Shown: positions 25,128 through 34,278, counted from the first letter of the stretch. The stretch: 64,000 nt of DNA from Polaromonas sp. (GCF_016185115.1 NZ_JACPOF010000030.1:1-64000), one strand, 5' to 3'. Notes: generated from the letters alone by a model not told the origin. Numbers and translations are program-made.

Positions 25128-25703
25128 TCACGCAACTTCCGCTTCAAGAGATTCAAGGGGCAAGAGCATGGCAATGCGCTCACTCAGGCCATCTGCCCGC
25201 TCCTGGCCAGCGATGTCAGCAACGGTAAACAGCATCTGGTCCGCAATCATCAACATCGACGTGCGGTCACGCGCCTCCCTGAGCTGGTCGCGGTACTGGG
25301 TTGCAAGGTCTGGCAGCTTTCTGGCAAACATGCGCTCGCAGATGTCGAAGAGAAACATGCGCGTGGTCGCCAGCGAGCGTTTGCCCTCAAAGCTGTCCGA
25401 CGAGCCTCTTTCAATGGCTGGTGGCGGCTGCACACTGGCCACCATCTCTGCCGTGGTGACCCGCACCGCGTCAACCACAACGGCAACTTGCGTCACGGCT
25501 GGCTGGCCTGAAGAACGCATGGCGAGGTAGCCTTCGCTCACCAGCTTGTCGAGAAGGCCTGTGGTGTCCTGCAACAGAAGCATCATCTCGTTGCGGGTCT
25601 TGGTGCCATCGGCCAGAAAGAGCGCGCCACGTTCGCGGACGCTCAAAAGGCGCTCTTTGGCAGCCAGTTCGGCTTTGGCTTTGTCTGTACGGTGAAGTTG
25701 CAT
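25128..25703 (-). CDS. hypothetical protein
   Basis: 191 aa, mostly helical. The N-terminal third (KAKAELAAKERLLSVRERGAL, LLLQDTTGLLDKLVSEGYLAM) resembles a small winged-helix or tetratricopeptide-like segment but has no recognisable motif. The C-terminal half (MFLFDICERMFARKLPDLATQYRDQLREARD) is strongly amphipathic. There is no signal peptide or membrane segment. It is followed immediately by the small gene at 24759-25088. Function unknown. Confidence 0.65.
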   Translation of the reverse strand: MQLHRTDKAKAELAAKERLLSVRERGALFLADGTKTRNEMMLLLQDTTGLLDKLVSEGYLAMRSSGQPAVTQVAVVVDAVRVTTAEMVASVQPPPAIERGSSDSFEGKRSLATTRMFLFDICERMFARKLPDLATQYRDQLREARDRTSMLMIADQMLFTVADIAGQERADGLSERIAMLLPLESLEAEVA

Positions 25704-25899
25704 GATGAGGCGCCTGGATAGCCCTCAAATCTAGTGGCGCTTGATGTCCGCACCGTGACGCCATCAATTCCCGACTAAAGAGCCGGGTTGAATTATTTTT
25801 TTACAAATTACAGGCTCACGATAGACAGCCGCGTCATCACCTCTACATAATTTTGATCCGCAGGGCGCATGATGCCCTCAACCAAAGGATAAACAAGCA

Positions 25900-26148
25900 A
25901 TGAATGCCATCAAAAGAGCCCGCAGGCTGATCAAGTCAGACCCTACATCGGCATCCGCCATCACCCTGGCCAATCTTGTCAGGGCCCTGGAGTCTGATGA
26001 GGCGTTTGCGCTGGGGGATCTCTACAAGCTGGGGTTTGACGACTTCAACCTTGGACTGGATGTGCTGAAAGAGTGGCGACTGGATCGGTACTACATGAGC
26101 AAGGGCAAGCTGATTGATATAGCGGTGCAGTTGCATCAGTTGAATTGA
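25900..26148 (+). CDS. small hypothetical protein
   Basis: 82 aa, basic at the N-terminus (MNAIKRARRLIKSDP) and otherwise helical, with the phrase LYKLGFDDFNLGLDVLKEWRLDRYY. AAAGGATAAACAAGCA upstream gives a usable ribosome binding site. No homologue is recognised with certainty. Composition is close to the chromosome average, unlike the lower-GC stretch just downstream. Confidence 0.65.
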   Translation: MNAIKRARRLIKSDPTSASAITLANLVRALESDEAFALGDLYKLGFDDFNLGLDVLKEWRLDRYYMSKGKLIDIAVQLHQLN

Positions 26149-26304
26149 GCTAACCGCGTTGGGCTAGCGACAATGAACTCGGATGCCCTGCGCTAATACA
26201 AATTCAAATCAAACCACCGTCCCAAATCACGCAGTCAGTACCGCCTTTTTCTTCAAAATTTTTATTGAGGCCATCGCTCGGAATAGAGACTCTTTGCGAC
26301 CCAG

Positions 26305-26961
26305 TCAATGAAGAATCGGAAGGCAGCCACGATATTCATTGTGAAACCGTCGTACCGGCTCCATATTGCGAGGGTCGCCCGAAAGAATGGAGAGCAACTG
26401 GGCCGCCAGAGCAACGACCGCGTTCGAATTACGAACCACATCGTAGGTCAATTGCGATGGATACCCCGCAAGAGTCCTTGACAATGGATGAAGTCCGCCA
26501 TGAGCGTAACTGTTCAGGGCCTTCCAGGTCACATCACGGAATTCTTTGAGCTGCTCCACAATCGGCCCAGGCGCACTGCTGCTTCTTTCAAGCTCCTTAA
26601 GCATGTCTGCCAGCATAGGTCCCTCATTTGCACGCTTGGCGTTTTCCAACGTCAGCGGCTCGCCAAGCTTTTCGATCCAAGTGTCGCTTGCAGCATGCAA
26701 TAGCCAAATCCCTCGAACCAGGCTTTCATACTGAGGCCGCATCAGTGAATAGGCCGAGGGAAACAGACCCTTTCCAATGAGCACAAGAGCTCCGGTGGCA
26801 TGCTGCAAGGATAAATGACCTGCCTGAAATGCAACCAAGCAACGCTGCCCCTCTACGGGGATCAGGTTGCTGACATGCGCATGCACTGCTTTTTGGAACG
26901 CTTCCGTTGTGGCGAGCAATGCCGTCAGCCTTTCCCCGTCTATGTGCGGTCTTGTTGTCAC
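26305..26961 (-). CDS. hypothetical protein (DUF5677/DUF6988-like helical)
   Basis: 218 aa helical protein. The segment GKGLFPSAYSLMRPQYESLVRGIWLLHAA, followed after about 80 residues by NSYAHGGLHPL, recalls DUF5677/DUF6988-type families that carry a conserved Arg and a late His-Gly pair, a layout seen in HEPN-like proteins. The assignment is tentative. GC is lower than in flanking genes, and with the gene at 27118 it suggests an acquired segment. There is no obvious ribosome binding site before the ATG at 26961. Confidence 0.6.
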   Translation of the reverse strand: MTTRPHIDGERLTALLATTEAFQKAVHAHVSNLIPVEGQRCLVAFQAGHLSLQHATGALVLIGKGLFPSAYSLMRPQYESLVRGIWLLHAASDTWIEKLGEPLTLENAKRANEGPMLADMLKELERSSSAPGPIVEQLKEFRDVTWKALNSYAHGGLHPLSRTLAGYPSQLTYDVVRNSNAVVALAAQLLSILSGDPRNMEPVRRFHNEYRGCLPILH

Positions 26962-27117
26962 GCCAATCTCCCCTCATTGCTAAATTCGAGAAATATTCTG
27001 AAACTCGTTATCTCTCCGGTAAGCCAACTCGGCATCGTCTGAATTCCGACGCGGGTCAGGTTGCCCAATTTGACTTGGAGTTCGGACCTCTCAAATTTCA
27101 TGTTCTTCCCCGCTGAA

Positions 27118-27681
27118 TTAGCGGCTTACGAGCGGAATAGCCAACTCCAACATTGCATCTTCGGGGGACAAACCATCACGAATTAGCTCAACCAGTTGCT
27201 CCTTCATGCCGTGATCCAGCTTCGGAACTTTCCCTTCGAGATAGCTCTGGTGCACCAATTCGCGCGCATCCTTCTCCTTTCGTCTTTTCAGGGGAACAGC
27301 CGCCTTACGTGTTGCCTCAATATGGATATCCCACTGCCCTTGCCATTTCGCCCAGTCGTAGGCGGCGACGGCATCCATGTCGGCTTGCCAAGACCCATGC
27401 ACCGTTCGATAACTATCCCCCGGATGACCAGACTCATTGACTGCAAGGCACGTCAGCGGCGGCAACTGATGTTCTTGGATAAATCGAACGATAACCTCCA
27501 ATCTACGTCCCATTGATATTGGAATGGCCGACTGGACAACCTCATCACCTGGATGCGCTACCCGTGCAAGTTCCAGTACCCGCTTGTAGCGAATGGGAAG
27601 TCCCGCGTGATTGCATGCTTGATCAATCAGGATGCCGTAGAAAATTCGTGCGAGATGAGCGTCGGTAGTCGTTATTTTCAT
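27118..27681 (-). CDS. hypothetical protein in lower-GC segment
   Basis: 187 aa soluble protein. It starts MKITTTDAHLARIFYGILIDQACNHAG and ends with a basic helical region (RKAAVPLKRRKEKDARELVHQSYLEGK, MKEQLVELIRDGLSPEDAMLELAI). I recognise no domain. GC is lower than in the Nudix gene upstream on the same strand, 15 bp away. The pair 27118/26305 may be a small acquired unit of unknown role. Confidence 0.6.
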   Translation of the reverse strand: MKITTTDAHLARIFYGILIDQACNHAGLPIRYKRVLELARVAHPGDEVVQSAIPISMGRRLEVIVRFIQEHQLPPLTCLAVNESGHPGDSYRTVHGSWQADMDAVAAYDWAKWQGQWDIHIEATRKAAVPLKRRKEKDARELVHQSYLEGKVPKLDHGMKEQLVELIRDGLSPEDAMLELAIPLVSR

Positions 27682-27696
27682 GAAGAAATTCTTTTT

Positions 27697-28581
27697 TCAA
27701 TTAAACAAAGCCTCAAACCCATCCAGCGGCTCAAACAGCTTGTTCCGATACCGAAGCCGCGTAGGCCCAGGCATCGCCCTCTCCTTCACCGGGTGGTGTA
27801 CGTCACCCGGGTAACAGATAACACGTTCGCCATCGAGCTGGAATGAATGCGGCAGGACGATGGAGGGCTTGCGGCTGCGTGCGTCGGCCATGGCGGCTTG
27901 CACGCCTGCAAAGCGTGAGATGTGTGCCAGCGTCATGATTTGCGGTGGCGCCATTTCAATCAGGCCATCACGCTGAAGCTCGAGCGCGGCCCTAGGTGTG
28001 AGCCAGGTGCTTTCAGTGGCTTCGAAGTTGTCGTGTGTGGCGACCTGCCCTGCCGGTGCAGCGGCTACAAAAAAACGGGTGTCAAAACGCTTGTTCATCA
28101 CCGTAGGGCTGACGGGCGTGATCCAGCGTGACCAGGGGGCCAGGCTTCTGGTTTGCAGGCGCAGCTTCATTTGCGCGAGCACGGCATCAAAGGGCTGGCC
28201 TTCGCGCAGCAAGGCGGTGGCCTGCTCTGCGTGGGTGTGGGTGGCGCCTTCGGCAAACAGAATGCCTGATTCCTCAAACACCTCACGCACGGCGGCGATG
28301 TACAGGCCTGCGGCTGTCAGTGTGTCGATGTCTGACTCGTTGAGTGCGCTGTGCAGGTCGGCCAGTGGCTGGTCGAGATGCGCGCCTGTGTCGAGCTGGG
28401 CGTCGCCCTTGTCGACCTTGCCGCCAGGGAAGACGAACGCGCCCCCCAGAACGGTTGACTTGAGATGGCGCTTGATCAAAAAGACTTCAATGCCTTTGAC
28501 ATCACCTATGCTGTCGCGCAGCATGATGACGGTGGCGGCTGGGCGCGGTGGTTCGGTGACGACTTCGTGGTTCAGTTCCAT
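27697..28581 (-). CDS. Nudix hydrolase (NUDT19/CoA-pyrophosphatase-like)
   Basis: 294 aa from the ATG at 28581. The Nudix elements are split: GGAFVFPGGKVD near residue 45, then, after an insertion of about 40 residues, REVFEESGILFAEG, which supplies the catalytic Glu residues. A long insertion between the Gly and the REVxEE helix is typical of NUDT19/RP2-like enzymes that cleave CoA or acyl-CoA to phosphopantetheine and 3',5'-ADP. An alternative start at 28641 adds 20 residues without a ribosome binding site. Substrate assignment is inference. Confidence 0.8.
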   Translation of the reverse strand: MELNHEVVTEPPRPAATVIMLRDSIGDVKGIEVFLIKRHLKSTVLGGAFVFPGGKVDKGDAQLDTGAHLDQPLADLHSALNESDIDTLTAAGLYIAAVREVFEESGILFAEGATHTHAEQATALLREGQPFDAVLAQMKLRLQTRSLAPWSRWITPVSPTVMNKRFDTRFFVAAAPAGQVATHDNFEATESTWLTPRAALELQRDGLIEMAPPQIMTLAHISRFAGVQAAMADARSRKPSIVLPHSFQLDGERVICYPGDVHHPVKERAMPGPTRLRYRNKLFEPLDGFEALFN

Positions 28582-28691
28582 GAGGGCTTTTCTTTGGTCG
28601 GTCTGCGGCGCAGCTTGGGAGGGCCAGCTTGCCATGCGCATCGATTATGGCTGCGCCCAAGGAACGCCAGAAGCAGCCGCGCCGTTATTGA

Positions 28692-28850
28692 GCTACAAAA
28701 TTCATAGCTGCTCACGTGCGTATTTACTGGCCTGCAGCCGTTTTAGGCCTCAAAAACAGGCAATTTTCAGCTTTTTTTGCGCCTGAAAGGCCTTTTGGCG
28801 ATCGCCAGACAATCCGCCAGCCGCCAAATGACAAGTCTTCTTTACACTCT
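28692..28850. repeat. dispersed mosaic palindromic repeat, copy 3 (reverse)
   Basis: The shared tail is present in reverse orientation at 28692-28739 (GCTGCTCACG and CTGCAGCC). The head is a degenerate version of the copy 2 palindrome at about 28827-28849 (TGTAAAG and ACTTGTCA on the minus strand). Unlike the other copies it is not placed just downstream of a stop codon. Confidence 0.75.
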
Positions 28851-28894
28851 GGAATTGCTGTGCGGACTTATCGCGGTATTGGCCTGGGTGAGAC

Positions 28895-29470
28895 TCACCC
28901 CATTAACGATCCGCGAATGTCAGACACCGGCAGGTGCACCGTACGCGGCAGCAACTCGTTTTCGGGCACACCCCGGCCAAGGCGCTCGATCAACGCCACC
29001 GGGTCGAACTCGACGCCTATCGGGTTCTCCTCGAAGTGCGGCCCGTCCATGAACGCGTTGGCATCATCGTTGGATGTGAAGCAGTCAGCCTGAAACTCCA
29101 TCTGGTTGCCATCCGGATCGGCGTAGTACAGCGACACGGTGACGCCATGGTGAATGCACCAGTAAGGCAGCACGCCCTGCGCTTTCAACTCCTGGTATTT
29201 GTCCAGCAGTTCCTGAAGACCGCGATAGCCGTATGCAACATGGTCAACACCGGGTTGGCCGCGCGGCACGCGTGCTTCAGACTCACCCTTGATGATGCCC
29301 AGGTTGAGCAGTGCCACCCTGTGGTGCTCGTCGTCATAGGTGACGAATGCAATGACGGGGCTCTGGTATTGCACCTTGCCGCCAAACACCTTCACATACC
29401 AGGCCAGCATCTGGTCAAAGCGGTAGGTGCGGTATACGACGTGGGCGAAACTGCGGGGGCGGATAGTCAT
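28895..29470 (-). CDS. VOC-family protein, extradiol dioxygenase-like
   Basis: 191 aa from the ATG at 29470. It has two paired beta-alpha-beta-beta-beta modules of the vicinal-oxygen-chelate fold. Probable metal ligands are His in FAHVVYRTYRF, His in GVDHVAYGY and Glu in DPDGNQMEFQADC. The last block is characteristic of extradiol ring-cleavage dioxygenases such as BphC/DHBD types, though the protein is shorter than the two-domain enzymes. It is the last gene in an operon with a flavin monooxygenase, a Bug receptor and a sulfatase, so ring cleavage of a dihydroxylated aromatic is plausible (inference). Confidence 0.8.
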   Translation of the reverse strand: MTIRPRSFAHVVYRTYRFDQMLAWYVKVFGGKVQYQSPVIAFVTYDDEHHRVALLNLGIIKGESEARVPRGQPGVDHVAYGYRGLQELLDKYQELKAQGVLPYWCIHHGVTVSLYYADPDGNQMEFQADCFTSNDDANAFMDGPHFEENPIGVEFDPVALIERLGRGVPENELLPRTVHLPVSDIRGSLMG

Positions 29471-29549
29471 GGTTGTGTCCTCGGTCAGGGAAATGAAAAG
29501 CACGGTGTGCCCGAACCATAACAGCCGTGCCAGCCGCAAGCCCCGGCGT

Positions 29550-30875
29550 CTACCCGTAGGTAGACAAGGCCATCTCTTCGCTTGAATAGACAGGCAGCAG
29601 GCGGGCGTCTTCGGGGATGGGCGGCAGGCTGGCGTTCCATGCGTTCCATGCGGCCTTGAGTTCTTCAAGCTTGTCTGGCTGGCGCCAGCGCAGGTTGGCG
29701 CGCTCGCGGACGTCTGCGGCGATGTTGAACAAATAATCCGTGCCATCCATGGACAGGTATTTCCACTCGCCCCGGATGATTGCCTTTTGCTGGCGATGCT
29801 TCATGCGCCAGCACAGATCACCGGAACGGTTCCACCCCACATCATCAAATGCCGGGCTAAGGTCTACGCCGTCCAGCGGATAAGCGCTGTCGGCGGATAC
29901 ACTCGCCACCGAGAGAAAGGTGCTGGCCCAGTCCATCGTCAGGCTGGGGGTACCGTGCACCTGCCCGGCCCTGATTTTTTCTGGCCACCGCGCGATGAGG
30001 GGCACACGAATCCCGCCTTCGAGCAAATCCATCTTCTGCCCCATCAGCGGCCAATTGTTCGAATAACGTTCACCACCGTTGTCGCTTGTAAAAACAACCA
30101 GGGTGTTGTTGTCCACACCCTTGTCCTTCAGGGCTTTCATGATCAGGCCAATTCCCTCATCCATGTGATGAATCATGCGCTGGTAGACAGGGACGGACCC
30201 GCCGTCTATGTGTTCGCCATGGCTGGCCGTATGCAGGGATTCCGCGCGGTCGTCTCTCGTCAACCACGGCCAATGCGGCGCGGTGTAGTGAACGCTCATG
30301 AAAAATGGCTGCGCGGGAGAGCTTTTCCCGATGAAGTCGACCGCCCGTTTACTGATCAGGTCGGTGAAATAACCGTCCTCGTCGACCATATCCTCGTTGT
30401 GCCACAAATCCGCATTGCCCCGGATGTCTGTATGCGCGAAATAGTCAAGCCCACCGCTGTGGCAGCCGAAAAATTCGTCATACCCGGACAGGCGCGGGCC
30501 ATACAGCGGCGGCTTGCCCAGATGCCATTTACCGAACAGCGCCGTGTGGTAGCCGGAGGCTTTCAGCAGTGAAGGCAGCGTCGGGTGATCGGCGGGCAGG
30601 CCGAGGCCCTTGCTGTCAGGGTGGCCGAGCGGCTCTTCTGCCGCACCACGCAACCTGTACTGCCAGCGCCCGGTGATCAGCGCAAACCGCGTTGGCGAAC
30701 AAAGGGCCGAGTTGGCATAGCCGTGCGTGAAACGCATGCCTTCAGCTGCCATGGCATCGAGGTTGGGCGAGACATCAGCGGAGCAGTTGTACACATCGCG
30801 TGCGCCCGTGCACCCGAGATCGGCATACCCCAGGTCATCGGCAAGAATGAAGATCAGGTTCGGTCGGTTGGCCAT
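29550..30875 (-). CDS. type I sulfatase
   Basis: 441 aa from the ATG at 30875, which has a GGAAG ribosome binding site. The N-terminal metal site is NLIFILADDLGYADLG. The formylglycine precursor motif is CSPTR with Cys59, and GRWQYRL follows. Further active-site residues lie in LFGKWHLG and FTSDNGGERYSNNWP. It hydrolyses a sulfate ester and needs a formylglycine-generating enzyme or AtsB-type maturase, not found in this window. No signal peptide is evident, so it is probably cytoplasmic. Co-transcribed with a Bug receptor 16 bp upstream. Confidence 0.92.
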   Translation of the reverse strand: MANRPNLIFILADDLGYADLGCTGARDVYNCSADVSPNLDAMAAEGMRFTHGYANSALCSPTRFALITGRWQYRLRGAAEEPLGHPDSKGLGLPADHPTLPSLLKASGYHTALFGKWHLGKPPLYGPRLSGYDEFFGCHSGGLDYFAHTDIRGNADLWHNEDMVDEDGYFTDLISKRAVDFIGKSSPAQPFFMSVHYTAPHWPWLTRDDRAESLHTASHGEHIDGGSVPVYQRMIHHMDEGIGLIMKALKDKGVDNNTLVVFTSDNGGERYSNNWPLMGQKMDLLEGGIRVPLIARWPEKIRAGQVHGTPSLTMDWASTFLSVASVSADSAYPLDGVDLSPAFDDVGWNRSGDLCWRMKHRQQKAIIRGEWKYLSMDGTDYLFNIAADVRERANLRWRQPDKLEELKAAWNAWNASLPPIPEDARLLPVYSSEEMALSTYG

Positions 30876-30891
30876 CGGGCAGCTTCCAGTT

Positions 30892-31866
30892 TCAGTCGGC
30901 ACGCACATTGGCGGTTTGTGCAATGCGCCCCATTTTTGTCATGTCGGATGCAATCAGGCTGGCGAATTCCTCCGGTGAGCCTGGAAAAGGCTCGGCACCC
31001 AGGGTTGCGTAGACAGTTTTCAGTTCTTCCGACGCCAGTGCCTTGCGCACTGCGACATTGAGGCGATCAATGATGTCGCGCGGCGTCCCTGCCTTGACGA
31101 CAATGCCCTGCCAGTCGCGAATCATGAAATCAGGGTAGCCAGCCTCTGCCATGGTCGGTACATCCTTCAAGGCCTGAACCCGGTGGGGACCCGTGACTGC
31201 GAGCGCCTTCAGGCGGCCGGACTGGATATGCCCCACCACGGGGCCGGTGCCGGCAAACATGAACTGCACCTGCCCGCCGAGCAGATCGCCGATGGCTTGT
31301 GGAAAGGCCAGATAGGGGACATGCGTGGCCTGGGTATTGGTCTGCTGCTTGAGCAACTCACCGGCCATCTGCGCGGGTGACCCTATGCCGCCGGACGCGA
31401 AGTTGATCTGCCCGGGCCTTGCCCTCAACTGTGCTTCCAGCTCCTTGACCGATTTCGCGGGGAAGTTCGGGTTGGTCACCAGCACGTTGTAGGAGAACAA
31501 GGTCTGGCCCACCGGCGAGAAATCGCGCTTGAGGTCAAAGCTGGGTTGTTTGAAGATGGTCTGGGTCAGGGTCATGCCCATGTACACCATAAACAGCGTG
31601 TAACCATCAGCGGGCTGCCTGGCGACTTCCGCCGCAGCGACGATGCCGCCCGCGCCCACCCTGTTTTCAACCACCACAGGCTGGCCGAAGTCGGCCGACA
31701 TGCGCGTTGCGACAACCCGGGCCAGCACATCGACCGGATTGCCGGCAGAAGTCGGGACGATCAGGCGGATCGGCTTGGCAGGAAAACTTTGTGCACCTGC
31801 AGAGAGACAGAGCAATGCGAGTGCGGATGTGACAAGAAGCCCTGACAGGCGGTGAAAATTTTTCAT
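30892..31866 (-). CDS. Bug/TctC-type periplasmic solute-binding protein
   Basis: 324 aa from the ATG at 31866, preceded by CAGGAGACATC. A signal peptide (LSGLLVTSALALLCLSAGAQ) is followed by FPAKPIRLIVPTSAGNPVD, VVVENRVGAGG and PADGYTLFMVY. It lies between a flavin monooxygenase and a sulfatase, so the ligand could be an aryl sulfate or an aromatic acid. As elsewhere in this window no TctA/TctB partner is adjacent. Confidence 0.92.
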   Translation of the reverse strand: MKNFHRLSGLLVTSALALLCLSAGAQSFPAKPIRLIVPTSAGNPVDVLARVVATRMSADFGQPVVVENRVGAGGIVAAAEVARQPADGYTLFMVYMGMTLTQTIFKQPSFDLKRDFSPVGQTLFSYNVLVTNPNFPAKSVKELEAQLRARPGQINFASGGIGSPAQMAGELLKQQTNTQATHVPYLAFPQAIGDLLGGQVQFMFAGTGPVVGHIQSGRLKALAVTGPHRVQALKDVPTMAEAGYPDFMIRDWQGIVVKAGTPRDIIDRLNVAVRKALASEELKTVYATLGAEPFPGSPEEFASLIASDMTKMGRIAQTANVRAD

Positions 31867-31936
31867 GATGTCTCCTGGTGTTTTATAGGTAACTCTCAAC
31901 TTGCTCAGGTGGCCAATGCCGTGCGATGGCCTGACG

Positions 31937-33121
31937 CTATTCGGAATCAAATATCCACGCCATGCCTTCGAGTGTTTCTTCGGGTGATTTTGAGCGGAGG
32001 AATTGATTGCGCAGGTCTGCGCTTGCGTCGGATGCGTGATAAACATGGCCGTACAGCCGGGCGGTCAACTGCACACGCGTAGTCCGGAGGTAGCGCCGGT
32101 CCTGGTAGCGCCCGAAAGCCTTTGCGTAGTCCCCATCGCAGCACGAGACTTCGTCGGCGAGGCAAACAGCATCTTCCATCGCCATGCACGCGCCCTGCGC
32201 GAGGTATTGAAGCATGGGGTGTGCAGCGTCACCGAGCAGCGTGACGCGCCCTTTTGACCAGGTCTTGATGGGCTCGCGGTCACGCAACACATACATGCGC
32301 CAGTCCTGGATCGACTCGATGAATGCGCGGACCTGCGGATGCGCATTGCTGATCCGTTCACGCAGTTCCCCGGGGTCGCCGAAAGAGTCCCAGCCTTCGT
32401 CAAACTTGTCACTGTGAAATACCACGCTGACGTTGTAGTAGCGGTCTCCCCTCATCGGCCAGAGGACCATGTGCATTTTGGGGCCAAGCCAAACCGCCAT
32501 CGAGTTTTCGCGCAGGCCTTCAGGAACATCATCGAAAGGCACGATGGCCCTGTAGCAGATATGCCCGGCCGTTCGCGGCTGGCCGTCCCCCACGATCACG
32601 CTGCGAACCAGCGACCACAGGCCGTCCGCGCCGACCAGTGCAGCGCCCCGACGTTCGGAGCCATCGGACAGTCGCACCGACACGGCACTGCCGTCATCTT
32701 CGAAAGAAGCGATCTTGCTCGCCGTATTCAGCTGGATCAGCGGAGACTTCTCGCAGGCCTGGAGCAGTACCTTGTGCAGATCAGCCCGGTGCATCAGTCC
32801 GTAGGGAAATCCAAACCGGCGGCGAAAATTTGCACCCACTGGCAGGCGAACAATTTCCGTCGCCGTCGCGGCGTCCTTGACAAGCAGGGCCTCGGGGAAA
32901 GTGGCGAGCTTTTCAATCTGCGAGGAAAGGCCCAGTTTTTCAAATATGCGAAAGGCGTTGGGACCCACCTGCAGCCCGGCCCCCACCTCCGCGAACTTGT
33001 CGGCCTGTTCGAAAAGCTCTGAAGCATGCCCACGCTGCGCAAGGGCAATTGCAGTGGTCAAGCCACCAATCCCACCACCTGAAACCAGAATGGGCTGACT
33101 GCCCGGCGAATGTGATGTCAT
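31937..33121 (-). CDS. FAD-dependent aromatic hydroxylase (3HB6H-like)
   Basis: 394 aa from the ATG at 33121, which has CAAGGAGACAAAAACAG upstream. It is a group A flavoprotein monooxygenase, with GGGIGGLTTAIALAQRG binding the ADP part of FAD, VGADGLWSLVR as the DG motif and GDAAHPMLQYLAQGA as the GD motif. The wording of the GD motif closely resembles 3-hydroxybenzoate 6-hydroxylases and salicylate hydroxylases. It would hydroxylate a phenolic acid using NAD(P)H and oxygen. It is first in the operon with a Bug receptor, sulfatase and VOC dioxygenase-like gene, under a divergent LysR. Confidence 0.88.
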   Translation of the reverse strand: MTSHSPGSQPILVSGGGIGGLTTAIALAQRGHASELFEQADKFAEVGAGLQVGPNAFRIFEKLGLSSQIEKLATFPEALLVKDAATATEIVRLPVGANFRRRFGFPYGLMHRADLHKVLLQACEKSPLIQLNTASKIASFEDDGSAVSVRLSDGSERRGAALVGADGLWSLVRSVIVGDGQPRTAGHICYRAIVPFDDVPEGLRENSMAVWLGPKMHMVLWPMRGDRYYNVSVVFHSDKFDEGWDSFGDPGELRERISNAHPQVRAFIESIQDWRMYVLRDREPIKTWSKGRVTLLGDAAHPMLQYLAQGACMAMEDAVCLADEVSCCDGDYAKAFGRYQDRRYLRTTRVQLTARLYGHVYHASDASADLRNQFLRSKSPEETLEGMAWIFDSE

Positions 33122-33194
33122 CTGTTTTTGTCTCCTTGGACCTGAATGTAGGGATAAACAAACCATCGCGGAAGGTATGATTCAGGCATGAGGC

Positions 33195-33209
33195 ATGTCA
33201 TTAAGACAT
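33195..33209. promoter_or_regulatory. LysR-type operator (T-N11-A box)
   Basis: A perfect dyad with arms ATGTC and GACAT around ATTAA matches the LysR consensus T-N11-A. It lies in the 98-bp divergent region, 10 bp before the LysR start and 73 bp from the monooxygenase start, a position fitting both autoregulation and activation of the operon. Confidence 0.65.
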
Positions 33210-33219
33210 AACACCCACC

Positions 33220-34152
33220 ATGCGAAGCGAAGAGATCACATTGGCCCAATTGCGGGCCCTGCTGGCAGTCAAGCAGGAGGGCAGCATGACCGCAGCTGCG
33301 GTGATGCTGCGTGTGACACAACCCGTATTGACCCGCTGCCTGCAACAGCTTGAGCGCCAGGTGGGCGTGACGCTGCTGCGGCGCAGCTCACGCGGTGCGG
33401 TGCTGAATGATTATGGGGAAGCCCTGGTAGCCAGGGCCCGGGTGGTCAACGAGGAGCTCAAACGGGCCATTGACGAAATCGGGCAGATGCAGGGCCGTCT
33501 CAGCGGGAGCGTGACCATTGCGTGCTCCCACATTCCCGTGAAGCTTTTTGTCCCGGAGGCCATAGGCCAGCTGCAGCAGAACTTTCCCGATGTGGAGGTC
33601 CATATCATCGAAGCCGTTTACCCCGAGGTGATGGAGGGGTTTCGCCAGGGCGTGCTGGATTTTGCGTTGGGCCCGGTGCCCGGAAAAGGCCTTGGCCGCG
33701 ATTACAAGGCAGCATTGCTGCTAAAGGCAGACATCGCCATCGTGGTCAGAAAAGGCCACCCCTATGCGGGCGCAAAATCGCTTTCCGACCTGAAAGACCA
33801 ACGCTGGATGATTACCGGGCCGGTGGAAGGCCCCGGTGACATCGTGAAAAAGCTGTTTGCCCAGCACGGCATTGCACCACCCGCCACCCCGGTTTCACTG
33901 GACACCGTATGGGCAGCGCTGGAAGTCATCAAGCACAGCAATCTTGTCGGGTTGATTCCCCGGCTGATGATTGAGTCGGCAAAAGATGAAGTCATGATCG
34001 TCCCGGTGAGTGAAGATATCGCGCCCGTACGGATAGAAGTGATCACTGCAAAGACAGCCATACTCACACCCGCAGCACGGGCCCTGCTGTCAGCAGTCAG
34101 GGCAAGCGCCATGAGCTGGCAGAACCGTCCTGGGGAATCGGGCTCACGATGA
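33220..34152 (+). CDS. LysR-family transcriptional regulator
   Basis: 310 aa. The helix-turn-helix lies at residues 6-65 (ITLAQLRALLAVKQEGSMTAAAV, VTQPVLTRCLQQLERQVG), followed by the effector domain (VTIACSHIPVKLFVPEAIG, VLDFALGPVP, VGLIPRLMIES). It is divergent from the monooxygenase/Bug/sulfatase/VOC operon and so is its probable activator, with an aromatic intermediate as likely inducer (inference from family practice). A T-N11-A site lies immediately upstream. Confidence 0.9.
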   Translation: MRSEEITLAQLRALLAVKQEGSMTAAAVMLRVTQPVLTRCLQQLERQVGVTLLRRSSRGAVLNDYGEALVARARVVNEELKRAIDEIGQMQGRLSGSVTIACSHIPVKLFVPEAIGQLQQNFPDVEVHIIEAVYPEVMEGFRQGVLDFALGPVPGKGLGRDYKAALLLKADIAIVVRKGHPYAGAKSLSDLKDQRWMITGPVEGPGDIVKKLFAQHGIAPPATPVSLDTVWAALEVIKHSNLVGLIPRLMIESAKDEVMIVPVSEDIAPVRIEVITAKTAILTPAARALLSAVRASAMSWQNRPGESGSR

Positions 34153-34278
34153 GCACAGGCAAGGCAGATGAAGCCTGAAAATCGCCGCTGCCGGCGGGGC
34201 CCACGACTCACGGCCCGAACTTGCGTTATGTCAAGGCCCCAGGCCAGTGCCGCACCTACAGTGTCATGAAGGATTGCC

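Noticed and set aside
26141..26170. Possible attC/R' box GTTGGGC at 26158 after the small gene at 25900
   Set aside because: The preceding box (AGCTAAC) does not fit RYYYAAC and does not complement any cassette start; the following genes are in the opposite direction. Probably chance.
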